A stretch of 5,258 nt of DNA from JAENVT01 sp031412355 (GTDB lineage: Bacteria > Actinomycetota > Acidimicrobiia > Acidimicrobiales > Ilumatobacteraceae): positions 1-5,258 of the forward strand of contig JANOCR010000286.1 in the NCBI GenBank assembly GCA_031412355.1, read 5' to 3'. Below the pieces are notes generated by a model. The model worked only from the letters and a program-made list of their open reading frames with translations. It made no database searches and was not told the origin of the DNA. A program made the position numbers and the translations under genes. This document shows, in pieces, positions 3,534-5,258 of this stretch (the stretch's first letter is position 1; every line of letters starts with the position of its first letter).

Positions 3534-5258
3534 CTAGGAGTGGATGCGTTCCGAGCTTGGGTCGTACAGCGGCCGCAACGACGGGCGCGCCGGGATGGCG
3601 ACGCCGGCGACTTCGATCGAGTAGCTGCCCTCCTCGAACCAGGCGCGCGGCATACCGACCGATGGGGCCTTCACGTATCCCATCCCGATCGACGAGCCGA
3701 TCGTGTGCCCGTACATCGCCGACGTCAGATGGCCGACACAATCGCCGTCGCGGAAGATCGGCTCACCGTGCAGGAGCAGTGGCGCCGGATCGTCGAGGGC
3801 GAACTGCACCAAGCGTCGCCGCACACCCTGCTCGCGCTGTGCGATCACGGCGTCTCTGCCGATGAACCCATCCGGCTTGTCCCATGCAATGGTGAAGGCC
3901 AGGCCGGCTTCCACCGGTGAGTCTCCGGCCGAGATGTCGTGGCCCCAGCTGCGGTAACCCTTCTCCAAGCGGAGCGAGTTGAGCGCGTGGTAGCCGACGG
4001 GGCGGCCTCCCGCGGCGATGATCGTGTCGTAGATGTGGGCGGCGATGTCGTACGGAACCAAGAGCTCCCATCCCAGCTCGCCTACGTAGGTGATGCGCGT
4101 GGCGCGCACGAACCCGAGGCCGAGATCGATCACTCGCGAGCTGCCAAAGGCGAACGCCTCGTTCGAAAGGTCACAGTCGGTCAATGGTTGCAGGAGTTGG
4201 CGCGCGTCGGGGCCCATCACTGCGATCATCGCCATCGTCCCCGACACATCGGTGACCGTGGCGAACTCGTCGGCGATGTGCCGGCGGATCCAAGCAAGAT
4301 CGCGAGGCGAGGTGGCCGGCGCCGAGAGCACCAGGAACTCGTCGTCACCGAGGCGCGTGACGGTGACGTCGGCTTCGATCCCGCCGAAGCGGTTCAGCCA
4401 CTGGGTATAGACGATGCGGCCAGGCTCCACATCGATGTCGGCCGCGCAGATCCGCTGCAGCACAGTGACCGCGCCGCGGCCCTGCACTGAGAACTTCCCG
4501 TAGGTCGAGATGTCGAACACGCCGACTGATTCGCGGACGGCTCGGTGCTCGGCTGCGGCGTGCCCGAACCAGTTCTGGCGATCGTAGGAGTACACGTACT
4601 CTCGATCGACACCTTCGGGCGCGTACCAATTGGGCCGTTCCCAGCCGAGTAACTCGCCGAACACTGCGCCGTTCGCGGCGGTGCGATCGTGCAGAGGGCT
4701 GCGACGCAACGGCCTGGCGCTCTGCCGTTGGAAGTAAGGCCAATGCATGTCGTAGGCGACATCGAGCGTCTCTTTCACTCGCAGCTCGAGGAAGCGCCGA
4801 TTCGTCTCGTGAGGCATGACCCGCGCCGGATCCGCTTCGGGTAGATCGATCGGCGAGCGGCCGTCGACGAGCCAGTCGGCCAGTACGGAGCCAATGCCCG
4901 GCCCGGTGAGGAAGCCCGTCGAGTTGAACCCGGCGGCGATGAAGAAGTTCTGCAGGTTGGGAGCCTCGCCGAAGTGGTACACGCCGTCGGGAGTGAAGCT
5001 CTCAGGGCCGCCGAAGAACAACCGGATGCCGGCAGTCACGAGCGCGGGAATGCGCCGCATGGCAATCTCGTAGAACGGCCCGAGATGCTCCCAGTCATCT
5101 GGCAGCTGCACGAAGGCCGGGCCGTCGGGAATTCCTTGCGAATGCCACGGATAGCTGCCCGGCTCGAAGAACCCGACCATCAGCCCGTCGCCCTCGTTCT
5201 TGACGTACATCCAGTCGTCGGAGCTCTTGATGGTCGGCAAGCCGCGGGCGAGTCCCGG
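3534..5258 (-). CDS. Dimethylglycine/sarcosine dehydrogenase-like FAD oxidoreductase fused to GcvT-type folate domain (C-terminal part)
   Basis: 574 residues are visible. The frame is open through base 5258, so the N-terminus with the FAD-binding Rossmann motif lies outside; family members are about 800-850 residues. Visible order: the end of the DAO-type flavin domain, with SFTPDGVYHFGEAPNL and then AAGFNSTGFLTGPGIG (about 87-122); a central linker domain (about 134-210); a GcvT-like tetrahydrofolate-binding domain from about 225 (EHRAVRESVGVFDISTYGKF), including TYVGELGWELLVP and LRLEKGYRSWGHD near 429-441; and a GcvT C-terminal barrel (about 480-565). Relatives oxidise N-methyl groups of dimethylglycine, sarcosine or similar amines with FAD and pass the one-carbon unit to tetrahydrofolate. 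The exact substrate cannot be told from this part. A TTG at 5240 is not the true start, since coding continues upstream. The stop is TAG. It is convergent with the DUF pair and so independently transcribed. Confidence 0.92.
   Translation of the reverse strand, partial: PGLARGLPTIKSSDDWMYVKNEGDGLMVGFFEPGSYPWHSQGIPDGPAFVQLPDDWEHLGPFYEIAMRRIPALVTAGIRLFFGGPESFTPDGVYHFGEAPNLQNFFIAAGFNSTGFLTGPGIGSVLADWLVDGRSPIDLPEADPARVMPHETNRRFLELRVKETLDVAYDMHWPYFQRQSARPLRRSPLHDRTAANGAVFGELLGWERPNWYAPEGVDREYVYSYDRQNWFGHAAAEHRAVRESVGVFDISTYGKFSVQGRGAVTVLQRICAADIDVEPGRIVYTQWLNRFGGIEADVTVTRLGDDEFLVLSAPATSPRDLAWIRRHIADEFATVTDVSGTMAMIAVMGPDARQLLQPLTDCDLSNEAFAFGSSRVIDLGLGFVRATRITYVGELGWELLVPYDIAAHIYDTIIAAGGRPVGYHALNSLRLEKGYRSWGHDISAGDSPVEAGLAFTIAWDKPDGFIGRDAVIAQREQGVRRRLVQFALDDPAPLLLHGEPIFRDGDCVGHLTSAMYGHTIGSSIGMGYVKAPSVGMPRAWFEEGSYSIEVAGVAIPARPSLRPLYDPSSERIHS

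Noticed and set aside
3939..4490. A 183-codon open frame on the plus strand inside the flavoprotein gene
   Set aside because: It is antisense to a region with unmistakable GcvT-domain motifs, and its translation is Arg/Ala/Asp-rich without a recognisable pattern. It is a G/C-rich shadow.

Overview
This is a high-GC chromosomal window whose genes show strong G/C preference at third codon positions. An IsdG/MhuD-type monooxygenase relative, a one-helix coiled-coil protein of a type common in actinobacteria, and a tRNA relic with no genome-encoded CCA after its discriminator base all point to an actinobacterium. A marine or soil lineage such as Acidimicrobiia is a guess. No taxonomic marker gene is present, so the assignment is inference.

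Layout, left to right. (1) Positions 1-283, minus strand: a coding-like segment that needs a change of frame near 124-153 to read through and runs off the left edge. It is probably a broken or mis-sequenced gene. I see nothing convincing at 284-391. (2) 392-679, minus: a small dimeric alpha/beta-barrel (ABM-like) protein with a near-perfect ribosome binding site and a 15-bp palindrome about 60 bp upstream. (3) 680-1082 is a roughly 400-bp stretch without a confident gene. It holds the palindrome, the degenerate 3' two-thirds of a tRNA-Val(GAC), and a 35-codon ORF of uncertain reality. (4) 1083-1397, plus: an IsdG/MhuD-like haem monooxygenase homologue with an apparent Asn-Trp-His triad. (5) 1462-1776, plus: a membrane-anchored coiled-coil protein followed by a hairpin. 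(6) 1777-2033: a 257-bp leader with no gene, a weak promoter candidate and a small inverted repeat. (7) 2034-2636 and 2633-3412, plus: a translationally coupled pair, a DUF1326 protein with a CxC...CxC cluster and a DUF2182 polytopic membrane protein with three cysteines in one helix. (8) 3413-3533: a convergent intergenic gap with a G/C-rich hairpin. (9) 3534-5258, minus: the C-terminal two-thirds of a dimethylglycine/sarcosine dehydrogenase-like flavoprotein fused to a GcvT-like folate-binding module, cut by the right edge.

How the genes may work together: the only firm functional unit is the DUF1326-DUF2182 pair, whose four-base overlap and matching cysteine clusters suggest one metal- or thiol-handling system. 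The two ABM-fold proteins are not in one operon, since they lie on opposite strands. The flavoprotein belongs to one-carbon/methylated-glycine catabolism and converges on the DUF pair, so it is probably unrelated to it. The tRNA relic marks a possible old integration junction; no integrase is visible.
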